A stretch of DNA of 30,009 bases, taken from positions 1 through 30,009 of the forward strand of contig JAZNDR010000083.1 in NCBI GenBank assembly GCA_045588185.1, in the 5' to 3' direction. The translations under genes and the position numbers were made by a program. The DNA is from Scatosoma sp045588185 (lineage in GTDB: Bacteria; Bacillota; Clostridia; Christensenellales; Borkfalkiaceae). Positions 1 through 7,269 of this stretch are shown here, piece after piece; the stretch's first letter is position 1, and each line of letters opens with the position of its first letter. The notes beneath the pieces were generated by a model. That model was not told the DNA's origin. It did no database searches and worked only from the letters and a program-made list of their open reading frames with translations.

Positions 1-638
1 GTCATTTCCTTGATCATCTTGCCGTGGCGAACAATGCCGTAATGGGTTGCCACCTTTTCCAACTCTCCTAAAATATGCGAAGACACCAAAATGGTATGGC
101 CGCGGTATGCCAAATCCAAAAGAATTTCACGCATGATACGCATACCGTCCGCATCCAAACCGTTGATTGGTTCGTCCAAAACAAGCAATTCGGGATTGCC
201 AATCAACGCCATCGCAATGCCTATACGCTGTTTCATACCCAGCGAACAGTTTTTGTATTTGTTCCCCGCCGAGCCTTCCATACGGACCAGCGTTAAGATT
301 TTTCTGATTTCGTCTTCGGGGTTTTCAAGACTCAAATTCGTCGCTTGGAGCATCAAATTGTTCCAAACGGTCATGTTCGGGAAACAGCCGGGCGCTTCAA
401 TCAACACGCCGACCTTTGCGCGAACGTCTACGTCCGTATAGTCCTTGCCGTACAACTTCACCGTACCACCGCTGGGACGGATAAGCCCGCAAATGATTTT
501 TTCCGTCGTGGATTTCCCCGACCCGTTTTCGCCGATGAACCCGTAAATACTGCCTTTCGGAACGGTCATGTTCAAGCCCTGCAAGGCTTGTTTCGTCCCG
601 AAATTTTTCGTTAAGTTTCTGATTTCGATTGCGTTCAT
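1..638 (-). CDS. ABC transporter ATP-binding protein, BcrA-like (partial, second paralogue)
   Basis: ATPase subunit of an ABC-2 type exporter, cut by the left edge so the C-terminus is missing. The visible ~212 residues start MNAIEIRNLTKNFG and contain a Walker A (GENGSGKST), a BcrA-style signature (SLGMKQR in place of LSGGQ), Walker B followed by DEPINGLD, and the switch histidine in VSSHILGELEK. The start is the ATG at 636-638, preceded by AAGGAG. It lies 11 nt after the permease stop, so it is the third gene of the operon. It is a close paralogue of the ATPase at 1480-2385, sharing the same N-terminus and most motif contexts, which implies a tandem duplication; a second permease probably follows outside the window. 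Proteins of this type commonly export or give immunity to peptide antibiotics; the substrate here is unknown. Confidence 0.9.
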   Translation of the reverse strand, partial: MNAIEIRNLTKNFGTKQALQGLNMTVPKGSIYGFIGENGSGKSTTEKIICGLIRPSGGTVKLYGKDYTDVDVRAKVGVLIEAPGCFPNMTVWNNLMLQATNLSLENPEDEIRKILTLVRMEGSAGNKYKNCSLGMKQRIGIAMALIGNPELLVLDEPINGLDADGMRIMREILLDLAYRGHTILVSSHILGELEKVATHYGIVRHGKMIKEM

Positions 639-649
639 GTTCCTTCTCC

Positions 650-1480
650 TTAATACACGTCGCTTCTATTCAAAATATGCGAGCCGAGAAGAATATAAAT
701 CCCTGCCCAAGCCACCGACACCGCCAAACAGTTTACGACCGTCCAAAAGCCACTCGAAAGACAGGCAAACACCGACGAGCCGTACAAGAACACGTTCAGC
801 AAAGGCGTGTTTCCGACGAGCGCGCCGACGCCGATGACCAACAGCCCCGTCCCAAAGAAGAAGGACGATGCGATGGATACGCCGAAATATCTTCTGAAAA
901 TGACATTTAAGAAGGTATACAAACTCGCCCAGCCCAAGCTCATGCTCATTTTGCCAAGGATCGCGCAAAGAAGGCTTCCTCCGCTGACGGCAAACGACGT
1001 CTTGGTGAGCGCGCCTGCGATCACCGCGCCGAAGACGTAGGTGATGCACATGCAAGCCATCGCAAACGCACAGGTCAGTGTTTTGGATATCATGTAATCT
1101 TCCTTCTTCGCGTGCGTGGTAAACAGCTGTTTTACGTACCCGCTCTTATAATCGTGCCCGATGAAGATGGACACCATGATCCCGCCGAAGATGAAGACCA
1201 TGTTCATGTTGGCGTATTTGTCGATGCCTTCAAACCCGTAAATGGGCGTAGCCGATGCAATCGCCTGCCAAACGTTGGTAAACAGCGGAGTCGCGGGCTC
1301 GCCGTTTGGACCAGCCATGCCCGTCATCGCGATCAGCATCGCGGGGATGATTGCGGAAATCGCAAGAAAGATATAAAACAAAGGCGTATGGAACAGGCGG
1401 TAAAAGTCGACGCCGAGCATCCCTTTTATCCTTTGCTTAAAGGTAGGAGATTCAAATTGTAATACGCGAGATTTTTCCAT
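650..1480 (-). CDS. ABC-2 type transporter permease
   Basis: Membrane subunit (276 aa) partnering the adjacent ATPases. About six hydrophobic segments are visible: near residues 33-55, 92-105, 130-155, 163-185, 200-225 and 240-265. A GHDYKSGYVKQLFT stretch follows the second segment, as in permeases of bacitracin/lantibiotic-type exporters, where a similar loop meets the ATPase. Its ATG overlaps the stop of the upstream ATPase (TAATG), so translation is coupled. The next ATPase begins 11 nt downstream. Function as a drug or peptide exporter is inferred from family and from the two-component system upstream. Confidence 0.85.
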   Translation of the reverse strand: MEKSRVLQFESPTFKQRIKGMLGVDFYRLFHTPLFYIFLAISAIIPAMLIAMTGMAGPNGEPATPLFTNVWQAIASATPIYGFEGIDKYANMNMVFIFGGIMVSIFIGHDYKSGYVKQLFTTHAKKEDYMISKTLTCAFAMACMCITYVFGAVIAGALTKTSFAVSGGSLLCAILGKMSMSLGWASLYTFLNVIFRRYFGVSIASSFFFGTGLLVIGVGALVGNTPLLNVFLYGSSVFACLSSGFWTVVNCLAVSVAWAGIYILLGSHILNRSDVY

Positions 1481-2385
1481 TATTTTCCTTCTCCTTTTTG
1501 ACTCATCAGCTCGATATAATATTCTTCCAAGCCGATTTTGTTCTTTTTGATTTCGCTGACGACGAACCCCTTTTTGATAAGATGTTCGACGATTTCTTCG
1601 ACGTTGTCCACGTCGTACACGCGCAGATACCCGTCTTCCAGGCGCACACTTTGATACTTATCCTTCAACGCCCTAAACGCGCCCTGCATATCCGCGGTTT
1701 TAAGGGACGTGAACACACGCGCGCGGTTTTCCATGTCCTTTGCGGAAAGTTCCATGATCATCTTGCCCTGACGGATAATGCCGTAATGCGTCGCGATTTT
1801 TTCCAGCTCGCCCAAGATATGCGACGAGATCAAAACGGTGCATCCGTAGGTTTTGGTGATGTCCACGAGAATTTCGCGCATGATGCGCATACCGTCGGTG
1901 TCAAGACCGTTGATCGGCTCGTCTAATATCAGTAGCGCGGGGTTGCCAAGGAGCGCCATCGCGATACCGATGCGCTGTTTCATACCCAAAGAACAGCTTT
2001 TGAACTTGATAAACTTGCTGTCTTCCATACGCACGATTTTTAAGACGCGGTCGATTTCTTCGTCCCTGTTTTCCAGCCCCAAATTGATCGCCTGCATCAT
2101 CAGGTTTTGGTACACGCTCGACCCGGGGAAACAGCCTGCGTTTTCGATGAGCGCGCCGACCCGCACCCGAACGCCTGCGTCCGTATAGTCTTTGCCGAAC
2201 AGCTTGATTTCGCCGTCGTCGGGGACAAGGTGTCCGCAAATGAGTTTTTCTGTCGTGGACTTGCCCGACCCGTTTTCGCCGATGAACCCGTAGATGCTAC
2301 CCACGGGCACGGTCATATTCAAACCGTTTACCGCGTACATACCGCGGAAACTTTTTGAAAGATTTCTGATTTCAATCGCGTTCAT
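1480..2385 (-). CDS. ABC transporter ATP-binding protein, BcrA-like
   Basis: Full-length ATPase (301 aa) of the exporter. Walker A GENGSGKST is at 36-44, the signature SLGMKQR at 132-138, Walker B LLILDE at 151-156 followed by PINGLD, and the switch histidine at 189. The ~100 residue C-terminal extension is typical of the BcrA group. The ATG at 2383-2385 has AAGGAGCATTTTTT upstream. It is the first gene of the ABC operon and is followed immediately by the permease. The promoter about 35 nt upstream carries palindromic sites repeated at a 22-bp period, so expression is probably controlled, most simply by the response regulator at 4884-5555. No direct proof of that link is in the sequence. Confidence 0.92.
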   Translation of the reverse strand: MNAIEIRNLSKSFRGMYAVNGLNMTVPVGSIYGFIGENGSGKSTTEKLICGHLVPDDGEIKLFGKDYTDAGVRVRVGALIENAGCFPGSSVYQNLMMQAINLGLENRDEEIDRVLKIVRMEDSKFIKFKSCSLGMKQRIGIAMALLGNPALLILDEPINGLDTDGMRIMREILVDITKTYGCTVLISSHILGELEKIATHYGIIRQGKMIMELSAKDMENRARVFTSLKTADMQGAFRALKDKYQSVRLEDGYLRVYDVDNVEEIVEHLIKKGFVVSEIKKNKIGLEEYYIELMSQKGEGK

Positions 2386-2418
2386 AAAAAATGCTCCTTG
2401 CGTTTTGTTTGCCTACAT

Positions 2419-2492
2419 ATTATATCGCACCTATGTTTACGAAACGCAAAAAATATGTTTTTGAAACGTAATATATTTGTTAATAAAATGTA
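2419..2492 (-). promoter_or_regulatory. ABC operon promoter with triplicated 22-bp-period operator
   Basis: On the minus strand the -10 is TATAAT (2419-2424) and the best -35 is TTGCGT (2444-2449, 19-bp spacer). The plus-strand copies are TATGTTTACGAAACGCA (2432-2448), TATGTTTTTGAAACGTA (2454-2470) and a degenerate copy at 2476-2492 matching the second at 12 of 17 positions. Each has the inverted form GTTT-N3-AAAC (or near it) and the period is exactly 22 bp, about two helical turns. The first copy covers the -35. This looks like an activator site array. Confidence 0.65.
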
Positions 2493-2524
2493 AAAGCGGT
2501 CGCGCCTTTGTGCGCGACCGCTTT
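2493..2524 (-). terminator. Terminator of the two-component operon
   Basis: Perfect 13-bp stem AAAGCGGTCGCGC / GCGCGACCGCTTT with a 6-nt loop, 3 nt after the stop of the gene at 2528. On the minus strand it is followed by a T-rich run (ACATTTTATTAA). It separates the regulator operon from the ABC operon. Confidence 0.85.
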
Positions 2525-2527
2525 CGT

Positions 2528-2911
2528 TTATTCCTTTTCGTTTAACAGCTCGTCCGAAAGCCGTAAAATTTCTTCGCCGTAGCGTTCTTTGTACTTAGCG
2601 AGCACCGTTTTATAGACGGGATAGGCAACCGCCATAGGCACAGCGCCGACGATCATCAGGACGATACCGAAGACGAGCATGGACCACTCTAAAACCATGG
2701 TAAGACCCATCCCGAAAATCAAAACCCCGACGATCCCTAAACAAAGCGACGAGATCACGGACGTGTTTTTGACCAGCGCGTCCAAACGGCGAAGGCGCTG
2801 TAATTTCGTTTCCGTTTGCTCCTTCGGGGCGTATTGACGGCGGATGCTGTCGATTTCCTTGCGTTCTTCCTGCGAAGGCGCGGTGTACTTGAAATTAAAT
2901 TGATTGCTCAT
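2528..2911 (-). CDS. Small membrane protein of two-component operon
   Basis: 127-residue protein I do not recognise. A charged N-terminal ~45 residues (many K/R/E/Q) precedes two hydrophobic segments at about 52-70 and 75-98, with a charged C-terminal tail rich in E, L and K. It overlaps the upstream membrane protein gene by 17 bp and is the last gene before the terminator. The position in a regulator/kinase operon suggests a role in sensing or in membrane stress linked to the ABC exporter; this is inference from context only. Confidence 0.75.
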   Translation of the reverse strand: MSNQFNFKYTAPSQEERKEIDSIRRQYAPKEQTETKLQRLRRLDALVKNTSVISSLCLGIVGVLIFGMGLTMVLEWSMLVFGIVLMIVGAVPMAVAYPVYKTVLAKYKERYGEEILRLSDELLNEKE

Positions 2912-3839
2912 TGTTTCTATTTTCCTTTTGTATTTCTTGCATTTTTTTGTGCGCCGATACGATCATGTAAACCCCGATCGCAACGGACAAGGCGCTGACG
3001 ACGATACCCGTCATCGTGTTCATTAAAGATATATTCATCGTGCCGTCGCCGAAGGTCGTCAAAAGCGCCGTTTGCAGGGCAAGGATAGACACGAGCGCGT
3101 CGACGAGATTGATGTTTCTTATCGCCCTGACCGTCAAATCCGTTTGCTTGTGCGCTTTGACAAGGCTGATGATCGATACCGTTATTTTATAGAACGCGTA
3201 AAACGCGTACGCGAAGATCGTCCAGCCCATATACGAAAAATGCGCGTCGGAAAAAATCATTTGCGCGATCGCCGACGACAAGGCGACGTTTAATATAAGC
3301 GTGATAATTCCGCTGTTTCTGTAAATTTTCGCCTTCACGTACTCTTCGTTTTGCGCCCTTTTCTTCTTGCCTATCCTGTTCTTATGATAGACAAGCACAC
3401 CGCCCCGAAGAAGCGCGAGCGCGATGTAAAACGTAGCCAGCGCGCCGTACCAAATCGAACGGTTTGCGATACCCATGTACGCGTTAAACGCGCTGAACAG
3501 CACGCTCATGAAAAACGAGCCGATGGCAAAAATCAGCGTCCTAAACCCGAAATTCCGCAAAATCAAATAGGTAAATTCACGGCTTTCCATCCACTCGATA
3601 ATCCCGCTTTTCATTTTCGGGAACATCGGGATTATGAGATACACGCTGTACGCCAAGGACACGCCTGCGACCCCGAACAGCTCGTACGCCACGACGGCAC
3701 GCGCGCCGTTTTCAAAGCCCAAAAACACCATAACGAGCGAAAACGTCGCGCTTAAAAGGGTTACGATAAAGGTCAAAATCTTCGCCCAAGTCGGCGGGTT
3801 TAGTATCCGTTTCCAAAGCGCGCGAAAATCAATTTTCAT
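2895..3839 (-). CDS. Polytopic membrane protein of two-component operon
   Basis: 314-residue integral membrane protein of unknown family. Seven or eight hydrophobic segments are visible, starting at residues ~17, 47, 92, 130, 172, 203, 245 and 275, separated by short lysine-rich loops such as YHKNRIGKKKRAQNEEYVKAK. The start overlaps the kinase stop by 11 bp, so it is translated with the kinase. No catalytic or transport motif is recognisable. As the third gene of the operon it may act with the kinase or the exporter. Confidence 0.78.
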   Translation of the reverse strand: MKIDFRALWKRILNPPTWAKILTFIVTLLSATFSLVMVFLGFENGARAVVAYELFGVAGVSLAYSVYLIIPMFPKMKSGIIEWMESREFTYLILRNFGFRTLIFAIGSFFMSVLFSAFNAYMGIANRSIWYGALATFYIALALLRGGVLVYHKNRIGKKKRAQNEEYVKAKIYRNSGIITLILNVALSSAIAQMIFSDAHFSYMGWTIFAYAFYAFYKITVSIISLVKAHKQTDLTVRAIRNINLVDALVSILALQTALLTTFGDGTMNISLMNTMTGIVVSALSVAIGVYMIVSAHKKMQEIQKENRNNEQSI

Positions 3840-4887
3840 ACACCACGTCCTTTAATAGAATTGTAAACGTACTGCCTTTGTGAAGTTCGCTTTGGACGGA
3901 AATTTCACCGCCCAAAATATCGATGACCCGTTTCACGAGCGCCAGCCCAAGCCCGTTGCCTGCGCCCGAGTGGGACGTATCGCCCTGATAGAATTTTTCA
4001 AAAATTCTCGCACCTGTTTCGCTGTTCATACCGCATCCCGTATCGGCGACCGTGATTTCCGCGTTCTTATCGATACGCTTCAAGAAAATATCGATTTTTC
4101 CGCCTTCGGGCGTGAACTTGATCGCGTTGGATATGAGATTATTCCAAACGATTTCAAGCAAGCTTTTCGAAGAGAATACCGTTACGTCGTCAAAGTCGCA
4201 GTTCAGCTCCAAATGCTTGCTTTCGATCAGCGTTTCAAAATCTACCACACTCTCCGAAAGCGCGTCGGTTAAACTGAACACTTCGGGTTTTTCTTGGATT
4301 TCTTGGTTTTCAAGCTTATTGAGTTTCAAGATATTCGTGATCAAATCGGTGATGCGCTTGGATGCGGAGATCAGCGTTTTCGCGTGGCTTTTGCGCGTTT
4401 CTTCGTCGAGCGACGGGTCCTGCAAAAGGCTCGCGTAGTTTTGGATCACCGCAAGCGGGGTCTTGATTTCATGCGAAACGTTGGAAATGAAATCCGTTTT
4501 CAAGACTTCGTTTTTTTCCAGCTCCACCGCCATTTTGTTCAGGTTTTCCATAATCAAATCGTATTGATTATATTTTCCGTATTCGTGCGTAATGGGAAGG
4601 CGAGTCGAAAAATCGCCGTCGGCTATTTTTTCCGTCGCTTCCAAAATTTTTTTCGTGGGGCGTTCCACCGTTAATTTCCTGCGCACCCAATCAAACAGCG
4701 TACAAAAAGTGGCAAGAATAATAATTTCAAGAAGGATAAGAATCGCTATCAGCGTAAGGTTATCCGTTCTTTCTCGAATATAATCGTAGACGAGTATCGC
4801 CATTTGCATAACGACGGCGATAAGCACAAAAAACGAGATTGCACCCGTCCAAGTAAAGCCAGCAGACGAAACTTTTTTCTTTTTCAT
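3829..4887 (-). CDS. Sensor histidine kinase
   Basis: Membrane-bound kinase (352 aa) that should phosphorylate the response regulator encoded just upstream. Two transmembrane helices (about 12-35 and 43-63) enclose only a ~10-residue external loop, so it is probably an intramembrane-sensing type that relies on a partner protein or the membrane for its signal. A short HAMP-like linker (about 72-125) leads to the HisKA box with phospho-acceptor H139 (VSHEIKTPL), then the HATPase domain with N box (249-254), G1 DTGCGM (282-287) and G2 GNGLGL (310-315). It overlaps the regulator by 4 nt (ATGA). Kinases with such short loops often sit beside BceAB/BcrAB-like exporters, which fits the ABC operon downstream. 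Confidence 0.93.
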   Translation of the reverse strand: MKKKKVSSAGFTWTGAISFFVLIAVVMQMAILVYDYIRERTDNLTLIAILILLEIIILATFCTLFDWVRRKLTVERPTKKILEATEKIADGDFSTRLPITHEYGKYNQYDLIMENLNKMAVELEKNEVLKTDFISNVSHEIKTPLAVIQNYASLLQDPSLDEETRKSHAKTLISASKRITDLITNILKLNKLENQEIQEKPEVFSLTDALSESVVDFETLIESKHLELNCDFDDVTVFSSKSLLEIVWNNLISNAIKFTPEGGKIDIFLKRIDKNAEITVADTGCGMNSETGARIFEKFYQGDTSHSGAGNGLGLALVKRVIDILGGEISVQSELHKGSTFTILLKDVVYEN

Positions 4888-5555
4888 TTTAATACTACCT
4901 TATACCCCAACCCGTGCACGGTCGCGATCTCGAACCCGTCGCAAGCGGAAGTCTTTTCGCGGAGCTTTGCCATGTACACGTCCACCGTTCGGCTCGTCGT
5001 CGACGAGTCGTAGTCCCAAAACTCCGACATCAGCGCGGAACGGGTAAACGTCTTTTTCGGGTACGACAGGAGCTTGAACAAAATATCGAACTCCCTAACG
5101 GTCAGCGCAATTTCTTCGCCGTTTAATACCGCCGTCCGCTCTTCCGCGTTCATCGAAAAATTGCCAACGGAAATCTCCTTTTCCGTTTCGATTTTCGCGC
5201 GCCGTAAAATCGCCTTTATCGTCATCAGCAAAATATCGATGTCGAAAGGCTTCGTAACGTATTCGTCGATGCCGATATTGTAGCCGAGCATTTTCGACGG
5301 CTTGTCGTCCTTCGCCGTCATAAAAATGATCGGCATCGTCTTGTCGGTCGTGCGTACGCTTTCCGCCAGCTCGAACCCGTTCATCTTCGGCATCATAATA
5401 TCGGTCAACAGCAAATCGCATTTCCCTTCGTCCATTTTTTCCAGCGCTTCTACGCCGTTAAAACACGAAACGACGTCGTAGCCTGCGTTTCTCAGGCTCG
5501 ACGAAACAAAGCGGTTCAAATCCGCGTCGTCTTCTACAACGAATATTCTGATCAT
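4884..5555 (-). CDS. Response regulator, OmpR/PhoB family
   Basis: DNA-binding response regulator (223 aa). The receiver domain has the acidic pair E8-D9-D10, phospho-acceptor D52 (TDIMMP), T80 and K102 (YVTKPFD). The C-terminal winged helix (about 130-223) contains LTVREFDILFKLL and the recognition-helix region SRTVDVYMAKLREK, ending HGLGYK as usual. I chose the ATG at 5553-5555, 8 nt from AGGAG; the GTG six bases upstream would sit too close to that site. It is first in the operon with the kinase and two membrane proteins. Likely targets are its own promoter and the ABC operon. Confidence 0.93.
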   Translation of the reverse strand: MIRIFVVEDDADLNRFVSSSLRNAGYDVVSCFNGVEALEKMDEGKCDLLLTDIMMPKMNGFELAESVRTTDKTMPIIFMTAKDDKPSKMLGYNIGIDEYVTKPFDIDILLMTIKAILRRAKIETEKEISVGNFSMNAEERTAVLNGEEIALTVREFDILFKLLSYPKKTFTRSALMSEFWDYDSSTTSRTVDVYMAKLREKTSACDGFEIATVHGLGYKVVLK

Positions 5556-5589
5556 AAGCACGCTCCTTTTCCCATATTGTACCCCTTAT

Positions 5590-5618
5590 ATTATAACAAA
5601 TTGTTTGCAAAATGTTAA
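5590..5618 (-). promoter_or_regulatory. Promoter of the regulator-kinase operon
   Basis: Minus-strand TTAACA (5613-5618), 17-bp spacer, TATAAT (5590-5595), 35 nt before the regulator ATG. The spacer holds GTTTGCAAAAT (5603-5613), a variant of the GTTT-N3-AAAC form seen three times at the ABC promoter, which is consistent with autoregulation. Confidence 0.75.
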
Positions 5619-5700
5619 GGATTTGTAAAAGTTAAAAAGAAAATTGTTTTTATGAAAAAAGCACAAAAATATATCCAATAAAAATTTTTAGACGACATAA

Positions 5701-5728
5701 AAAGGATAGCGAAAATTCGCCATCCTTT
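5701..5728 (-). terminator. Terminator after the lipoprotein gene
   Basis: 13-bp stem (AAAGGATAGCGAA with TTCGCCATCCTTT, one G-U) followed on the minus strand by TTTTTATG. It lies ~90 nt beyond the stop at 5818. The rest of 5619-5817 shows nothing else. Confidence 0.75.
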
Positions 5729-5817
5729 ATTTTCCACAACGCTCGGACGTATTTAAAAATTATGAACGATACTTAAACTATTAAATGTCAATTATTTTAG
5801 CGTGATGAAATAATGTA

Positions 5818-6258
5818 TTAATCCCTCTTATAAAGTTTTTTGCTATTATAAATACAATATACCTTATCCTTTTGCACAATAACACTCATCTCATCCCATT
5901 TCGGCGCATTTTGATCCTTAACTACATATTCCAAACTCAAATGATATTCTATATAATTCTCTTCTTCATAGATTTTCTCTATTGTATAATAACCATACGA
6001 TACATAGAAATTGATTTCGTCTCGAGTTTCAGAATCTTCTATACTTCTAGCTATGAAGTATTTTGTTTGATCGTTTATTTCTTCATCATCCAATTCCACG
6101 CTCCAAATTTTAGTACAACCAGGCCATCCTATAAGGTCTCGATAATATCCATTGATATTGGTTTCTCTCCACTCGTTAAAATCCAAACAAGAAGCACAAA
6201 AAAAACAAAGACTTACGGAGAAAATTGCCATAAATATTGATACTATCTTTTTCATCAT
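5818..6258 (-). CDS. Putative lipoprotein or secreted protein
   Basis: 146 residues with a hydrophobic signal-like N-terminus (MMKKIVSIFMAIFSVSLCFF) ending at CASC; C24 could be the lipidated cysteine, although the -3 residue is Cys, not the usual Leu. The mature part is acidic and aromatic (DEINFYVSYGYYTIEKIYEEENYIEYHL) with no family I recognise. AGGAG is 8 nt upstream of the first ATG. It lies 160 nt downstream of, and on the same strand as, the XRE-controlled gene at 6418, and may belong to that cassette. AT-rich compared with the operon to its left. Confidence 0.7.
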   Translation of the reverse strand: MMKKIVSIFMAIFSVSLCFFCASCLDFNEWRETNINGYYRDLIGWPGCTKIWSVELDDEEINDQTKYFIARSIEDSETRDEINFYVSYGYYTIEKIYEEENYIEYHLSLEYVVKDQNAPKWDEMSVIVQKDKVYCIYNSKKLYKRD

Positions 6259-6417
6259 TTTTTGTTCTCCTAAATTTTATACTACATCATACATAAAAAC
6301 TCTCCGCAAAAATAGTTTAACGCAATATAATAAAATTTGTATAGGGAACGCGCTAACTCTTGTACATTTATCAGTGCGGTTTAATGCAACGAAATTGAAG
6401 AATTTTGTAGAACTCCT

Positions 6418-6900
6418 TTATGAAAAATACGACACAGTTCCACCAGTAACTGTATATCTACAATACTCCAATTCAAATATTTGTGATATGGAAAAATCTG
6501 TTATATAAATTTGTTCCGTATATCTTCCCCCTTTCTTAACATCACCAAAATCCTTTGTTTGCGTTTTTAACAACGTCTTACTATCATTATAATAATTTAT
6601 AGTGATTTCAAGGTTGTCAATATCATATTTAGGCACAACAATAAGCTCGATGGATATAATGTTACTTTCATCACTACTGATGCTAATATCATTAAGAGTT
6701 GCCTTTCGAGTTAAAAGCGTGGGTCTATCTGTATTATCCTTGTTTATTCCAAGCGTGGGGCTGTCTGTACTATCTTTGTTTATTACAAATACAATTGTAA
6801 TTATGATAGCAACAATCACGAGAAAAACAAAAAAATAACTAAAACAAGGTTTTGCGCAACTTTCCTCTTCTTGTGTTGCATCTATATTATTATCGTCCAT
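6418..6900 (-). CDS. Membrane-anchored extracytoplasmic protein under XRE control
   Basis: 160 residues from the ATG at 6898-6900; a longer TTG start at 6915 is possible but AGGT at 6907-6910 favours the ATG. A short acidic N-terminus with two cysteines is followed by one transmembrane helix (about 20-40), a linker of two 12-residue repeats (INKDsTDsPTLg, INKDnTDrPTLl), and a ~95-residue beta-rich domain (NLEITINYYNDSKTLLKTQTK...) resembling FxLYD/DUF-type extracytoplasmic domains. That domain match is tentative. Its promoter spacer is filled by a palindrome likely bound by the divergent XRE protein at 6997. Confidence 0.78.
   Translation of the reverse strand: MDDNNIDATQEEESCAKPCFSYFFVFLVIVAIIITIVFVINKDSTDSPTLGINKDNTDRPTLLTRKATLNDISISSDESNIISIELIVVPKYDIDNLEITINYYNDSKTLLKTQTKDFGDVKKGGRYTEQIYITDFSISQIFELEYCRYTVTGGTVSYFS
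6715..6786 (-). repeat. 36-bp in-frame tandem duplication
   Basis: Two adjacent 36-bp units, 6715-6750 and 6751-6786, differ at only a few bases (for example ATCCTT versus ATCTTT). They encode the doubled 12-residue linker next to the membrane helix of the gene at 6418-6900. Confidence 0.9.
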
Positions 6901-6934
6901 AATTTGACCTACCAAATATAAATGTTATATCATT

Positions 6935-6990
6935 ATTATAAGGAACATTTTGTTCCATGTCAAGTATTTTGGAACAATTTGTTCTAAAAT
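6935..6990. promoter_or_regulatory. Divergent promoter and operators of XRE cassette 1
   Basis: Minus-strand promoter: TTGACA (6958-6963), 17-bp spacer, TATAAT (6935-6940). The spacer contains the perfect palindrome GGAACATTTTGTTCC (6942-6956). A second, near-perfect copy GGAACAATTTGTTCT (6971-6985) lies just before TAAAAT (6985-6990), the likely -10 of the XRE gene. Binding at the first would block the membrane-protein promoter; binding at the second would block the regulator's own. Confidence 0.8.
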
Positions 6991-6996
6991 AATACT

Positions 6997-7206
6997 ATGA
7001 AACACTCGTTTGGGGAACAATTAAACAGTTTAAGGACGGAAGCGGGACTTTCCCGCACGGGGCTTGCGGAAAAATTAAGCGTTTCCGTACGCCTGATTTC
7101 TTATTGGGAAAACGGTCAGCGCGAGTGCGATTTTGATATGCTGATAAAAATAGCCGACCTTTTTTCGGTCAGCCTTGATTATTTATTGGGAAGAAAAGAA
7201 TATTGA
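6997..7206 (+). CDS. XRE-family transcriptional regulator (cassette 1)
   Basis: 69-residue Cro/CI-type helix-turn-helix protein. The HTH is about residues 16-37 (LSRTGLAEKLSVSVRLISYWENG), followed by the usual D-x-x-x-L-I-K-I-A-D-L-F-x-V-S-L-D-Y-L-L-G ending. It is essentially only a DNA-binding domain, so it probably works as a small dimeric repressor of the divergent gene at 6418-6900 and of itself. There is no Shine-Dalgarno sequence; TAAAAT ends 6 nt before the ATG, so the transcript should begin at or next to the A of ATG (leaderless). The second XRE cassette has the same arrangement. Confidence 0.9.
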   Translation: MKHSFGEQLNSLRTEAGLSRTGLAEKLSVSVRLISYWENGQRECDFDMLIKIADLFSVSLDYLLGRKEY

Positions 7207-7224
7207 TAACCCGTAACAGGTATA

Positions 7225-7256
7225 GAAAAAGCACAGGACGATTCCTGTGCTTTTTC
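7225..7256. terminator. Bidirectional terminator between XRE and SemiSWEET-like genes
   Basis: 14-bp perfect stem (GAAAAAGCACAGGA / TCCTGTGCTTTTTC) with a CGAT loop between two convergent genes; A/T tracts on both sides let it serve both strands. Near-identical stems recur at 8595 and 12345. Confidence 0.85.
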
Positions 7257-7269
7257 CATGCCCTTTGTG

